Source: Chlamydoabsidia padenii
Lineage: Eukaryota > Mucoromycota > Mucoromycetes > Mucorales > Cunninghamellaceae
Assembly (NCBI GenBank): GCA_025330725.1
Contig: JAIWND010000010.1
Coordinates: forward strand, 558,001 to 622,000
Direction: 5' to 3'
Length of the DNA: 64,000 nucleotides
The position numbers and the translations under genes are program-made. Positions 21,491-32,877 of this stretch are shown here, piece after piece. Each line of letters begins with the position of its first letter. Position 1 is the first letter of the stretch. The notes beneath the pieces were generated by a model. It was not told where the DNA came from. It saw only the letters and a list, made by a program, of their open reading frames with translations, and did no database searches.

Positions 21491-24305
21491 CTATATTTCT
21501 ACCAGCAAGATAGTGCAGTCGTCGTAATCTTGGAGTGTTGCAGAGAAGAATCCATGAGCACCTTCACGATTAGCGAAGAATCGTGCTGCTGTCACCAGTG
21601 TTTTTTCCTTTGTGTTGCGTACCTTGGTTTCCTTTTCATCCAGTTCCCGGAATAATAATGGTTTCCGAGTCTGTGGTTTGTTGTTTTCCCCATCCTCCTT
21701 GTGTTCAGCGTCGTCCATCTTGATATCTCCATTTTGTTGTTTGCCATTCTCCGCTTCGGATCCATTCACCTTGTTGTTGTTGATATCCATTTGTTGTGTT
21801 TGTTGAGGCAATTGGTCCATATCGATTTCCATAGTCGGACCCGTAGTATCGTCGTGCTGTATCGTCTGACTTCGTTCTTCTTCCTCCAAAAGGTATTTGC
21901 CGATCTTTTCCCCATCTTCAATCAGTGGTCCCAGCATCTTGGCAATGGCGCGATTTTGTCGTTCTGGTGTTTCTTCATACATGTAATCAAACGTGCCGTC
22001 CGTGCTCATGAATAAAAAGTTGCGCCGACGTGTTTTCGATGGTCCGGATGTAACAAAGGTGCGTGGTGCTATGGATGAGAGTGGTGAGTTTGTTGAGATG
22101 TCCATGTTCTTTTCATCAGCGATTCGGATAAAGGTGACGTCTGGTTCGCAAGAGATGATTTTCCGTCGACTGTCCAGCTTGAAATCCAGGTCACCACAGG
22201 AGCGAGCTACGTTGAGAGAAGGTACATAGTCATGGCGAGATCTGGGTCGTATTATATTTGGCCGGGCATCGTTCGGTGATGCTGGTGAATGCTGTGTTTT
22301 AGAGTTGTTATCATTTTCTGTATTATTGTCGTTATTATTGTTATTGTTATTATTGTTGTCGTTGTTGACCGTGGTGCGTACAGCGCTTTGTGTTGACCAA
22401 GCAAAAGTTGATTCGCCCTGGGAATAGTCTTGGCCCGCCTGATATTCCTTTGGTCGAATACGAGCATTTTTCAAAGCAAATCGTTTGGCCTGGCGGTTTC
22501 CATCTTCACGAAGTTTGTCCAGTTCCACCTTGATGACACGGTTTTGCACAGAGTCCACGAATTCCCCGCCGTTTTCCAATATTTCCCGCACGAGATGTTC
22601 CAAGTATGGTTTGTGGTCTTGTGAGGCGAATACAACATCCATAATATAATCCTTGTCATACCCACCTGGTGGAATCACATAGGGGCTTGTCGATGCTGAG
22701 TGACCTGATACTGAGTGAGTTGTTGCTGTTCCTGCTGCTGTTCCTGCTGTTGTTGCTGTTGCTGCTGCTGTGGTTGTTGGAGGCGATGACACACCTGGTT
22801 CCGGAGCCGATATCAAAATAGATCGTGAATCACCCACATTGACATTGACCATCCAAACACCAAAGAATATATTGATGATCAGAGTACATCCATCGTTGTC
22901 CACCGTTTCTTCCTTTGTGCTAGGTATCGGTTCCGTGATTGATTTTTTATCGTCACTGGTAGTTTCCTCGGTGTTGACAGCATCCGGAGTGGTAGATTTG
23001 GCGTTTTCCTCATCTTGTTGTTGATTCCCACCATTTAGCTGATTTATTGATCGCCTTCCAAGCTGTTTTCGTTTGATATCTAAGTAATCTTCATCCAATT
23101 TATTCACCATTATCTTGACGTCCTTTTCGAATCGCTGATGAATGGATTTGTCGTCAAAGTTGTCGGGGTCGTATTCATCGCATAATTGTTGAATTGCATG
23201 AGGTATATGTCGTACAAAATATTCCGCACACCCAGCACCACCATGACCATCGGCAAGAATGAAAACGCGCCCGATAATATCTTTCTTGTTGTTTCCAGTG
23301 ATATCAGCCACCCGGTACTTGTCTTCACATTGGACTTTTGGTATCTTGATTTTTTCATGAGATCGGAAGCGTGGGTAGGAATAACCTTTTTGTTGGACCA
23401 CCGCAAAATAAGAGGCGACAGGATAAGATGTAAAGTCAATGGGGTCAATATAATTGTCGTCTGCTTCAGGTGGTGAGTGTAATAATGTGTAATCGAATAT
23501 GGTGTCTTCTTCTGGTAGTGTCATATTCCCTTTCGAGTCCTCTTCAGTTGCACCAAATCTAGAGATAAGTGTAAGAGAGTTAGAGAGAGCTTTTCCCCTC
23601 GTTAGAGCAACTTACAAGAATTCATCGTCCGTATCGATTTCAACATCAGAGACATTGTCATCATAGTCATCGCTTCCATTTCGTCTGCGTTTGTGTTTAG
23701 AAGACCTACGGGAATAAAAGGAGAGTTAGAGTAATGTGGTGACATGAACCATTATCATATCCTATTTACCTCGACATTTTGCGCTGTCGTTTTCCGGTGT
23801 GATTAAGGTGATTGACTTGATGATAGCGAGATGTTGCATATTCCACAGGTTTCAAGAGAATAGGTTCGTCAGGGATTTCTTGAGGAGGAGGAGGATCAGC
23901 ACCATTAAGCACCTCTTCAGATATACAATATTTTGCTTGTCGACCAGTGCCTTCTTTTTCGATACGGAATGGATCAGGTTTGTTCAGATCTCTTGCTGTT
24001 TTCCGTGATGTTGAAATAATACCTTGTATGGTGCTTTTTGGTGTTTCGCCTCTATTGTCACAACAGGGTTAGTAATGCAAACGGAATAATATACTGTTTC
24101 GGTTTTATCATGTCACCAACCATCCACGGCTTCTTTACCTTAAAGGGAGTAATTCCAATGCTCTAACAGCGGTCACCAATTGAGCGGCACTCATAGTTTG
24201 ATTGCCATAATAGAATAGAGTGGCCATTACCTTCATGAAAGAAGAATTGGCCCGGAGTTGATCACAAAGGTTAAAGTGGGTGAGTTCAGTGTCGATTTCC
24301 GTCAT
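21491..24305 (-). CDS. PP2C phosphatase with N-terminal winged-helix-like domain
   Basis: Four exons (24139-24305, 23770-24051, 23616-23705, 21491-23558) give 868 residues in one frame. Residues ~8-90 look like a winged-helix module of the HARE/Gds1 kind (FMKVMATLFYYGNQTMSAAQ, LLPLRGETPKSTIQGII, then RQAKYCIS). A basic/acidic linker follows. Residues ~200-868 are PP2C: LADGHGGAG, VNVGDSRSIL, VARSCGDLDFK, FMSTDGTFDYM and DDCTILLVEI are the metal-site and core motifs. Three large low-complexity inserts (Gln/Glu/Thr, Ala/Thr, Asn) interrupt the catalytic domain. Family role: metal-dependent Ser/Thr phosphatase. The joined N-terminal module suggests a nuclear or chromatin link, which is inference. 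Confidence 0.82.
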
Positions 24306-24390
24306 GACATTTAAAACAATTAAGAGTAATGGAGAAAAAGATGGGAAAAAAGAAGCGAGAACAAGCATTTCTTTTTTTATCACTTGGTTT

Positions 24391-24426
<36 letters not shown>

Positions 24427-24512
24427 TGACGTGGTTTGAAAAGTTGAAATGGTCCAAGTTCCCTTCCTCCCTTTCTTTTCTTTCCTTTATTCCTTCCGTC
24501 TCTTTATATAAC
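24306..24512. promoter_or_regulatory. Divergent promoter with A30 tract
   Basis: The 207-base gap between the PP2C and CUE1-like starts contains A30 (24393-24422). No copy of the AAATCCCG element is evident, an exception in this window. Confidence 0.5.
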
Positions 24513-25544
24513 ATGAATGACGGTGTATCAATACTAGTAGCCGTCTTCTTAATCCTTATTGTCTTGCGATGGATGTTGGGTTAGTGCACCACACGATAAA
24601 AGATGTTTTATCTTACTAATAATCTCTCTTTATGTTTATGTATAGGTGGTCAACCGCAAAACCAACAACTACGACAACGTAGAACCACAACAAGAAGAGT
24701 ACATCGTGTCACTCCTCAAATGGTAAGTCATCTTGTGCTCATCGTCTCAATAAACTTGTTACTAAACTTTTTTTTTTTCAAAATTAGATTGAAATGGTAC
24801 GTGCCTTGTTCCCTGATGTGCCCACAGCTGCTATTCAGGCCGACTTGCAACGAACAGGATCTGTGGAAACAACGGTAGACAATGCTCTTCGTGATGGTGG
24901 ACTACCCTTGGTAAAGTACAAAAAAAAAAAAAAAAAAAGATATTACTTGGCCTAATCCTAACTTTTTCATCTTGAGGTGTTAGCCTGCCACACCTACTGC
25001 AAGTCAGCCCGGCTCACCATCTCTCAACAACACTTCCTCCACCTCCTCTTCCTCGTCAAGAAAACCAACAAACTATGACAGCCTACTCCAACGATACAAA
25101 CTCGATACTGAAAAATTGGCTCAAGAGGAATTGGTTGAACCACCTAAAGTATGGGAACAGGATGCAGCAAAACGTCAAGACACTTTGAAAAAGCGAAAGG
25201 AATTCATGGTGCTTCAAGCCAGAAAGTAAGATAGGAACAAAAGGAAAAAAAAAAAAAAAGAGTCTTCTTGGGAGAAAGGTTGTATTGTTACTAACAGGGG
25301 AAATCTCTTTGTTTGCAAACCCTTATCTAGGAAATTGATGGAACAACAACAAAAAAAGCAACAACCTATGGAACAGACTACAACCAGTCAACCTCCCAAT
25401 ATGGAACAAGTGGATTCGACAGCACCTAAACCCAGCATTGGTGAAAACTTTGACGAACTCTCCGTAGAAGAATTGAATACCCTGTCACCTGAACAACGCC
25501 GTCGACATATGCTACAAGCTTTCGAAAAGAAAAAGGCTATTTAA
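24513..25544 (+). CDS. Cue1-like ER protein with CUE domain
   Basis: Five exons (24513-24579, 24646-24722, 24788-24910, 24984-25225, 25331-25544) give 240 residues. Seen: an N-terminal membrane helix (VSILVAVFLILIVLRWML), then a CUE ubiquitin-binding domain (residues ~45-90: MIEMVRALFPDVPTAAIQAD ... DNALRDGG, with the MFP-like motif LFP and the di-leucine-like end). A Ser-rich linker and a Lys/Gln-rich helix follow. The layout matches yeast Cue1, which anchors Ubc7 to the ER for protein degradation, and part of animal AMFR. A Ubc7-binding region at the C-terminus is inferred from position only. Confidence 0.82.
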
Positions 25545-26706
25545 TCACATATTATCTCACTTCCCCCATACTTCTTAGTATAGCTGATCAATCACGTCAT
25601 GCCCCTCTTAACAGTAGAACAGCCGTATTTACTTCATCCCCCCTCTCCCACTTTTTTTTTTTTTTTTTTTAACTTTTTGCTCTTTAGTTTTATAATGATA
25701 TGTTGAATAAAATGGACGATGTATATTATAAATGTTATGGTCGTGTTATTTGGTATTGTAGTAGCTTTGTCAATTCGGGTAATCGGTTTCAACCGCATCT
25801 ATTTTTAAATGATTGTGCCTATAAAGTCTTCTCTTGGGATCAATATGAAACTGGAGGAAACTTATGACAATCGGAATCGGGGTGTGAATACTGTCGTGCA
25901 TAATGTCATACGAGCCTTTCCTTTCGCCCAGAAATCACGTAATTTGAACCCCGGTCAGGCTTGAAAATGAGTACCGTTGAATCATCTCAAAACACAATCT
26001 CATTCAACATCCTTTTTTACAAAAGTTAGGGCAAAACGATCTTGAGGCTATACTGCTCCATACAAGGGACTTGGTACAATGGTCATTATGTAAAGTTTGT
26101 TCGAAATAGGCTAAAGAATGCACACGGTCACTTTTGTCATTAGCATCACTTGTTCATTAAGGCAGTAGAGCTCTCTTTAGTTTCCAGGCGAGAGTAAGCG
26201 GGGTTTGAAGTAAGTTTGTTCTTTCAAAGCCTGGCGGGAGTTCAATTTACGTGATTTTTGGGGGAAGGGAAAGGCTCGTTAAAGACATCCGGGATTTCAA
26301 TTCCGAAACCTTCCTGATGAAATGGATCAAGGATCTGCCTATATGTTTCAATATCATCATAGGTCGTGGATAGATTGGAATATATTGTCGATATAGACGA
26401 GTAGACTGATCAAAGGGGAGTTTAAGATATTACTCGATGCCTCGATAGGAGCCTCGTCGATCTTTTTACTGTTCGATACCAATCACTTCAAGAGTAATAC
26501 ATTAGTAACACAGTTATCATAAAAAACAAGCTAACCTATTACTTCCCATCAAATCTATTCATGATATCAGCTTTATTAATGTATAGGGATCATAATAACC
26601 AAGAGGAGACAATACTTTTTATTTATTTTTCTATAACAATTAAACAAAAAACACAGATAATATACAAACTAGAGGGTTAATCTAATAGGTATAGGATAAG
26701 ACTATT
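25545..26706. other. Convergent spacer with three orphan elements
   Basis: 1.16 kb between two 3' ends with no convincing frame. Three copies of the recurring element occur: AATTTGAACCCCGG (25941-25954), GGCGGGAGTTCAATT (26233-26247) and CCGGGATTTCAATTCC (26288-26304). This is unexpected because no gene start is near. Confidence 0.5.
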
Positions 26707-27946
26707 CTAAAAACGATCAAACATACGCATAGACAATTCATATGCAGTAAAAGTAGCACCAGCAGCAGGAATACTATCAGACAAAGAATAGGTTAGAAGT
26801 TTTATTTGAATTTAGCATAACTTGATCATTTACCTTCTGAGAATGGTAGGAGCCATGCCTCGGAATAAACCATTTAGGCCATCGCGAGCGTAGATTTGTT
26901 TCATGACCCGAGGTACATAAAAACCTTTAGGGTTTTCCGTTTGATTTTGTACCTAACAAGTAAAGAAAAAAAAAAAAAAGGTGAGTAAACCCCCATGGTG
27001 TGTGTGTGCATAAAAGAGTACTTACCACAGATTTCACCACATCAAAAGGATAACTAAAGATCCAGTATCCAATACCACCAGCAGCACCAGCGACCATAAG
27101 CTGTGTAATAGTCGCTTCATGATCTTGATCCTTTGTCAATTGTCGTTTCACTATTTCAAACCCGGTATAAAACCCAAAATACGCAGGGATTTCACGCAAC
27201 ACAGTAGCCACCATACCTCGACCCAAACCATTGGCCCAGCCATCCCTTTGGATCAAGTATCTAGCACAATCCACCGGACCTGAAAAGTATCGCTGTTGAC
27301 CATTTGATGATTTACCGAATTGTGCTTGCATCTTGATTTTCAAAAGTTCAACAGGAGATGCAAGAATACTATTCACAATACCTTCATCATCCTATTAGTA
27401 TTCATGTTTTTTTTAAAGAAAGGGGAGGGAAGGTTTACCTGCACCAGCACCAGCAAGACCGATTTGACCGATGGATAAGACTTGACCGGGATGATCTTGT
27501 AATAGCGATTTGAATTGTGAATTGGCGGCAAATAACAGAGCATTGACTGCACCAATACCAACAAGAGGAGCCGCCATGCCTATGATAGAAGAAGAAGGAG
27601 GAGGAGGAAGGTTAGTATTGTTGTCACTTTTATTCTTTACTGAGACGTACCTTTGTATAAAGCCAAGAATCCTTCATTCTTCACTGTTTGCACACCACAA
27701 TCCCAAGCCCCATTAAACCGACCATGATCCAATTGTAAGCGTACTTTGATAGTATCTAAAGGTTGACCTACCAAGACATTGGCCATACCACCAAAACTAG
27801 AATGACAGGACATAAAAAAAAAGGAGTGAGTTCAATAATCCATTATTGGCCATTTTCGTGTAAATATATACATACTTTCCAGATACAAAGTCTGCCACGG
27901 CTGAGACTTGTTTTGTTTTTACAGGGGCTACCACTTGCTCAGACAT
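26707..27946 (-). CDS. Mitochondrial carrier (SLC25 family)
   Basis: Six exons (27876-27946, 27651-27796, 27439-27579, 27026-27381, 26834-26952, 26707-26773) give 299 residues, the usual carrier length. Three repeats are seen, each opening with the carrier signature: GQPLDTIKVRLQ, ASPVELLKIKMQ and SYPFDVVKSVVQ, each followed by the second-helix Gly-rich motif. The set resembles the carnitine/basic amino-acid (Crc1, Ymc1, ORC-like) branch, but the substrate cannot be read with certainty. It acts in the inner mitochondrial membrane. Exon 4 starts at an AG ten bases after the more obvious one, since only this keeps the frame. A TGTCGGGATGTGAAG copy of the upstream element is at 28041-28054. Confidence 0.9.
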
Positions 27947-28226
27947 GGAAGTATATATAAAGTAAAGTAAAAGGGAAAAGAGAGGGAATGAAAAAGAAAA
28001 GTGGAAAATGATGTGCTTTGGCGGCATTTAAAAATAGAGTGTCGGGATGTGAAGATGTTTGTCATCCAAAGAGTGTCCACACAATCATTGGGTCCTGTCC
28101 TTCAATTTGGGTTGAGACACTGAGTAATCATGATTTATGCATATCAAATAGAATTTTTTAATTTTTTATTACAACAACAATATTATATATACATGAAAAA
28201 AACTGGACTATGCTAGACTAATAGAT

Positions 28227-29176
28227 CTAATCTTTCCCCAGTTCTTTTGAGAGTTCCCGACCACGATTAGCAGCGGCATTTACAGCATCGACCATGACTT
28301 TACGAATGCCATTTGCTTCCATTGACTTGATTGCTGCTTCTGTTGTTCCTTTTGGGGAGGTCACTTTTCTTCGTAGTGTCGCCAGATCATCTTCAGAGGA
28401 TTGAGCCATCATAGTCGCACCCAAACAAGTTTGTAGAGTCAATGCTTTGGCATCTTCAGGTGTCAGACCAGCTGCCACACCAGCATTTTCTATATGATCA
28501 AAAAAAAAAAAAAGAGTTGGTTGTTTGTTCCACTCTTGCCTCCCCCTCCCCACTTACGCATAGCCTCCATGATCAAAAAAAAGTAAGCAGGCCCACTACC
28601 ACTAATCCCAGTAACAGTATCAATATGAGCTTCGTCATCCACCCACAAGACTTGTTTAGCCACCGCACGCATAATGTTTTCCGCCAATGTCTTTTGATCC
28701 CCACTTGCACCTGGTGTCGCATAAAGTCCCGCCGCCCCTTGACCCACTAATGACGGGGTGTTGGGCATACATCGTACGATCGCCACATCCGTCGTCTTTA
28801 ACCACCGATGCATATCTTGTGTGGTAATTCCGGCAGCAATGGAAATGATCAGGAGCCGAGGGTTTTGGCATAGTTGGTCCGAACAGGCAGAAAGGACTTG
28901 GCGCAATACTTGAGGTTTGACAGCGAGAATCACCACATCCGCACCTTGGATCACTTGGCGGTTATCTGCAGAACCAACCATGGTAGGGTATTTTTGTTGC
29001 ATATAGTGTCGTCGTTGGTCCAGAGGTTCAGAGTAGCGTAATTTGGTTCCGGGGTGGCCACTGGCTTCAAGACCACAGAGAATCGCTTCCGCCATGTTAC
29101 CACCACCAATAAATGAGATGGTGGGATGGGTTGTCAAATGAGAGGTAATCGCTTGAAGTCTTTGTACAGGATTCAT
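28227..29176 (-). CDS. PRO3: Pyrroline-5-carboxylate reductase, copy 1
   Basis: Two exons (28558-29176, 28227-28489) give 293 residues. Seen: NAD(P)-binding IGGGNMAEAILCGL, then AVKPQVL, MPNTPSLVGQG, and the signature SGSGPAYFFLIMEAM with TSPKGTTEAAI near the end. The enzyme reduces pyrroline-5-carboxylate to proline. No organelle-targeting extension is evident (the N-terminus is MNPVQRLQAITSH), so cytosolic location is likely. The intron falls in the codon after ...EAM, the same place as in the second copy at 30579-31571. A TTTAAAATCCCGCC element is at 29278-29292. ORFs upstream that begin with TTG are not used. Confidence 0.95.
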
Positions 29177-29277
29177 GTTGGTAAAGTTAGATTTGTTCTG
29201 TTGTAATGGATTCAAGAGAAAAAGAGGAAAAGAAAGATGAATGAGTCAGTGCGAAATATATATATCTACTCCGTCGA

Positions 29278-29292
29278 GTTTAAAATCCCGCC
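29278..29292 (+). promoter_or_regulatory. AAATCCCG element upstream of PRO3 copy 1
   Basis: TTTAAAATCCCGCCAATG, opposite to the direction of transcription. Nearly the same string precedes the second copy (31638-31652). Confidence 0.55.
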
Positions 29293-29440
29293 AATGCCCT
29301 GAATAAATTATCATGCTATGACGATGCTTTAGTTCCAGGGAACTATCATTGTGTGAAACCCATTAACTAAAACAAGTAAATCAAAGTAACATTTTATAGA
29401 TCATATGGAGTCATAATATATAAATAAATAAAAAAGGTTT

Positions 29441-30471
29441 TTATTCATCATCATCGTCATCATCATTTTCTATTCTACTACTTGGTATATCATATTGATC
29501 ATCATCTGATAAAACATCGTGCCTTCAAAAAGATAAAACTTGAATTAACCAACATTATCCTTTCACACATACATTTCCCTTTCTTACCTAATCAAAACAT
29601 CTTCCACAGATTCAGCGGTATACTTAGCCCCCACTTCATCATCCAGTCGCACCAAGTTTGCAATCAGCATACCACTTTTATAACCCAAGATCGCAGGCGA
29701 GCCAATCAGATCGAATTCCAAATCCAACCCAGAGACGCGAATGAATTTAGCCAAACTGTATTTGTGTGCCAAACCTTGCAAGATATCATCCAGTCGACGA
29801 CAGTTTTCCAAGCTATCATCATACAAATGGACAATCACAGGCACCGTTCGCCATTCAGTATCGATGGATGTGACAAAATCATCCACATCAATGTCTTGTA
29901 ATGTGCCAAATACCCTGTGTTCTTGTCGAGTGCTGTGATTCCGCATCTTTTTCAATTCCGCCAGTCGTTTTTCCCGGTAAGCTTTGAGTACTTCTTCATC
30001 GTCCGAATCGTTCTCATCTTCAATGGCTGGTTTAGGTTTGGATTCCAATACAAGCTCCATTTGTTGTTGTTGTTGTTGTTGTTGATCCTGAAGATAGGTG
30101 GTAGTCACGGGTGCCTTGGCAAGGAGTTTCGCATTATAGTCGGCTATTTGTCCTCGTCTTTTGGAAGCATCCAATTGCTGTTGATATTTTTGATCGTCAA
30201 TTACACCTTTAGGTCCAGTTTGCCGTCCTCCTTGTCGCATCATGACAGGATTGGTTGATGCTGAGCTTGACTATTAAAAGTATCATCAAGGTTAAACCAT
30301 CAAGACTTTATTTGTATTATACCATCTTTTTTATTTTCGACTTGCGTGGTTATCGGATTGATCTTCATCATCGTTTTCAGACAGATCGCTATCGTTTTCC
30401 CCTACTCGAAGGTCTTGTTTCCCATCATCCAAAGTGTTGTTTTCTAATTGAGCTAAAAGAGCGTCTTCCAT
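29441..30471 (-). CDS. Phosducin-like protein
   Basis: Three exons (30346-30471, 29588-30270, 29441-29522) give 296 residues. Seen: acidic N-terminus, GPKGVIDD (the conserved phosducin string), a helix with VLKAYREKRLAELKKMR, then a thioredoxin-fold domain (VFGTLQDIDVDDF, VPVIVHLYDD, VSGLDLEFDLIGSPAIL, GYKSGMLIANLVRLDDE) and an Asp-rich tail. Family role: PhLP1-type cofactor of the CCT chaperonin in assembling G-protein beta-gamma. The first intron needs a GC donor (GCAAGT at 30345-30340); reading past it hits TAA within five codons, and no GT donor gives a workable frame. Between the two P5C reductase genes. Confidence 0.85.
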
Positions 30472-30532
30472 GATATCCGTAAGGAGAAGGAAGACAGACA
30501 AAAAAAAACAGGTTGAATTTTAAAAGACTTTA

Positions 30533-30547
30533 TTTTTAAACCCCGAC
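30533..30547 (+). promoter_or_regulatory. Element upstream of phosducin-like gene
   Basis: TTTTTAAACCCCGAC, about 65 bases upstream of the start at 30471. Confidence 0.45.
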
Positions 30548-30578
30548 CGTCGATCCTTCATCTATTCTATTTTCATAC

Positions 30579-31571
30579 CTAGTCAAGTTCCTTGGAGATA
30601 ACGTGGGCTCGATTAGTGGCAGCAACAACAGCGTCCTTAATGATTTGTCGAATACGATTGGCCTCCATGGACTTGATCGCAGCATCCGTCGTTCCATTGG
30701 GTGAAGTCACTTTTTCACGCAGAGATGCCAAATCTTCTTTTCCTTCCACCTGTTGAGCCATCCGCGCCGCACCCAAGCATGTCTGTATCGTCAAGGTCCT
30801 AGCTTGCTCCAATGTCAATCCTACCTCCATTCCAGCATTTTCTTGATATATATATAATAGGTATCAGTAGAGAGTCATAACGAGTTGTTTTGTTTTTTTT
30901 TTCAACCAGTACTTACGCATCGCTTCCATCATCAAAAAAAAGTAAGCTGGTCCACTGCCACTGATACCTGTGACACTATCAATCAACGATTCCTTTTCCA
31001 CCCATAAAGTCTTCTTGGCCACTGCATGCATCATCTGATCCGTCAGGTCACGTTGTTCCTGGTCCACCATGTCATTAGCATAGAGTCCAAAAGCACCTTC
31101 GCCAAGTAAAGCCGGAGTGTTTGGCATACATCGAATCATGGCAAGTGTTAAGCCCATCCATTTTGTCATTTGTTGTGTCGTCACCCCACCGACAATGGAC
31201 ACATACAGGGCAGAAGGAGGAGAATATTTGACGACCACGGGCAAAACTCGTTCAACTTGATGAGGTTTGATGGCGAGAATCACCACATTAGCATCGTGCA
31301 AGCCTTGTTCATGACCTTTGTGATCAGCAGGCAAACCAACAATGTCGGGGTATTTTGTTGCAAGGTAGCCTATGCGAGTGGCGAAACGTTCCACATATCG
31401 AAGTCGCTTAAAGCCATTGTTGTGCAATCCTCCCATTAATGCTTCCGCCATGTTGCCGGCACCGATAAACGTAATAACTGGCTGTTGTTGTTTTCCAAGT
31501 TTGTGACTATAGGAGAGACAGCGCTTTGCATAAAGTAATGGTAGGCGAATGAATGACGACGTGACAAACAT
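30579..31571 (-). CDS. Pyrroline-5-carboxylate reductase, copy 2, probably mitochondrial
   Basis: Two exons (30917-31571, 30579-30841) give 305 residues. The body matches copy 1: IGAGNMAEALMGGL, AIKPHQVERV, MPNTPALLGEG, SGSGPAYFFLMMEAM and TSPNGTTDAAI. The N-terminus MFVTSSFIRLPLLYAKRCL is Arg/Lys/Ser-rich without acids and looks like a mitochondrial presequence. The intron is at exactly the same codon as in copy 1, so the pair arose by gene duplication, not retroposition. The two proteins are clearly diverged, so the duplication is not recent. Different compartments for the two copies are inferred from the N-termini. Confidence 0.94.
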
Positions 31572-31637
31572 TGTAAAAATTAAAAAAAAAAAAAGAAGCA
31601 AGTTTTTATTTTTAGCGAGATCATTTTTATAAAAACT

Positions 31638-31652
31638 ATTTAAAACCCCGCC
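31638..31652 (+). promoter_or_regulatory. Element upstream of P5C reductase copy 2
   Basis: TTTAAAACCCCGCCAATGG, about 70 bases upstream of the start at 31571. The 3' end of the next gene (31670) is only 18 bases further. Confidence 0.5.
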
Positions 31653-31669
31653 AATGGCACCCACATAAA

Positions 31670-32561
31670 TCATAATTTAGAGGACCCTACTACAGAATTA
31701 AATAAATCCATTTCATAATCTATATCACTAGTATCTTCGGACCTAACCATCAATTGCTTCATACCACGCACAGCTGCAGGAGACACACGACCATTCGATT
31801 CTGATTCAAAGACAAAGGGATGGACAAGATCCAGACAAGCCCGGAGACATCCATCATAGGCATCCCCTTGTTGCCGCTCCACCACCCCATCCACCAATCC
31901 AAGTTCAAGACCCAAAGCAGCATTAATGACCGGTGCGCCTGCTAATAGTCGTAACGTTTGTTTCCGCCCAATCCGAGACACTAACCGGCGAGCACCACCC
32001 CATGGTGAGGAGACACCCATCCTGGTTTGTACAAATCGAATAAACGTTGTCGAGTCCATACAGATATAATCAAATGCCGTCAAAAGTTCTGTTCCACCTC
32101 CCAGGGCGGGTCCTGCTATTGACGCCACGGTAATAAGGTGTAGTCGTGAGAATCTTGTCAATGTGTCGTGCATGAATCGATTCACCGTCTCCTTGGCAGC
32201 ACTGTCTTGCATATGATCTTGAGCAAACGTCAAATCTAATAAATGTGGATAAATAAAAAAGACAGAATAAAGTTTATATGGGGGGTTTACCTATACCAGC
32301 ACAAAAGGATTTCCCTCGGCTTCCTGTCATTACCAACGCCACCAAATCACTGTCAGGAGGTAATTGTTCCAGTACCAGAACGATATCTCGAAACTGGGCC
32401 ATCATTTTACCAGAGAGCGAATTGTGTCGTTTGGAATGTCGTAGTTCGATTAATCCCACACCTGGTGCAAAGGCATTGTTATAAACCACTTCGCCTTGTC
32501 CCAGTAGACGTAGCTTGTTACTTGTTACAGAGAATGGATCGCGGGGTGATAATAATGTCAT
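31670..32561 (-). CDS. ECHDC1-type ethylmalonyl-CoA decarboxylase
   Basis: Two exons (32291-32561, 31670-32235) give 278 residues. It is a crotonase-fold protein: HNSLSGKMMAQF, SFCAGIDL (CoA-binding loop, split by the intron), AGPALGGGTELLTAFDY (second oxyanion-hole strand) and RMGVSSPWGGARRL. The stretches LTRFSRLHLITVASIAGPAL and VQTRMGVSSPWGGA match the ECHDC1 subgroup, which removes side-product ethylmalonyl-CoA as a metabolite repair enzyme, more closely than classical enoyl-CoA hydratase. The catalytic Glu pair of hydratases is not evident. Location (cytosol) follows from the family. General enoyl-CoA isomerase remains an alternative. Confidence 0.83.
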
Positions 32562-32645
32562 GTGTAAAAAGTAAAAGTGGGTGGGGAAAAGAGAGAGGAA
32601 AAAAAGGGGGGGCATGTGAATTCCTGACACCCTCTTTTTGTAAAT

Positions 32646-32659
32646 GTTTAAATCCCGCC
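32646..32659 (+). promoter_or_regulatory. Paired elements upstream of ECHDC1-like gene
   Basis: TTTAAATCCCGCC is followed 4 bases later by AGTCGGGATTGGAAAAA, giving two copies in opposite orientation (32646-32676). Confidence 0.55.
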
Positions 32660-32877
32660 AAAGTCGGGATTGGAAAAACACTGTCAGGGACCAGAGTGCA
32701 TTCATGCTGAAGCAATTAAGAGACAAATCAAGTAGGGTATACAAGTGTTATTTATTATATACATAAAGTAACTATACTAAAACTAATCTAATAATAAACA
32801 ACCAGTATCTAAACGGAATAATATAACAGGGTATAAAAAGTAACGCAATAAATCAAGCTCCAAGTACCACCATTCCA

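Noticed and set aside
25545..26706. Possible transposon remnant
   Set aside because: No terminal repeats, target duplications or transposase-like frames seen; only AT-rich sequence with element copies.
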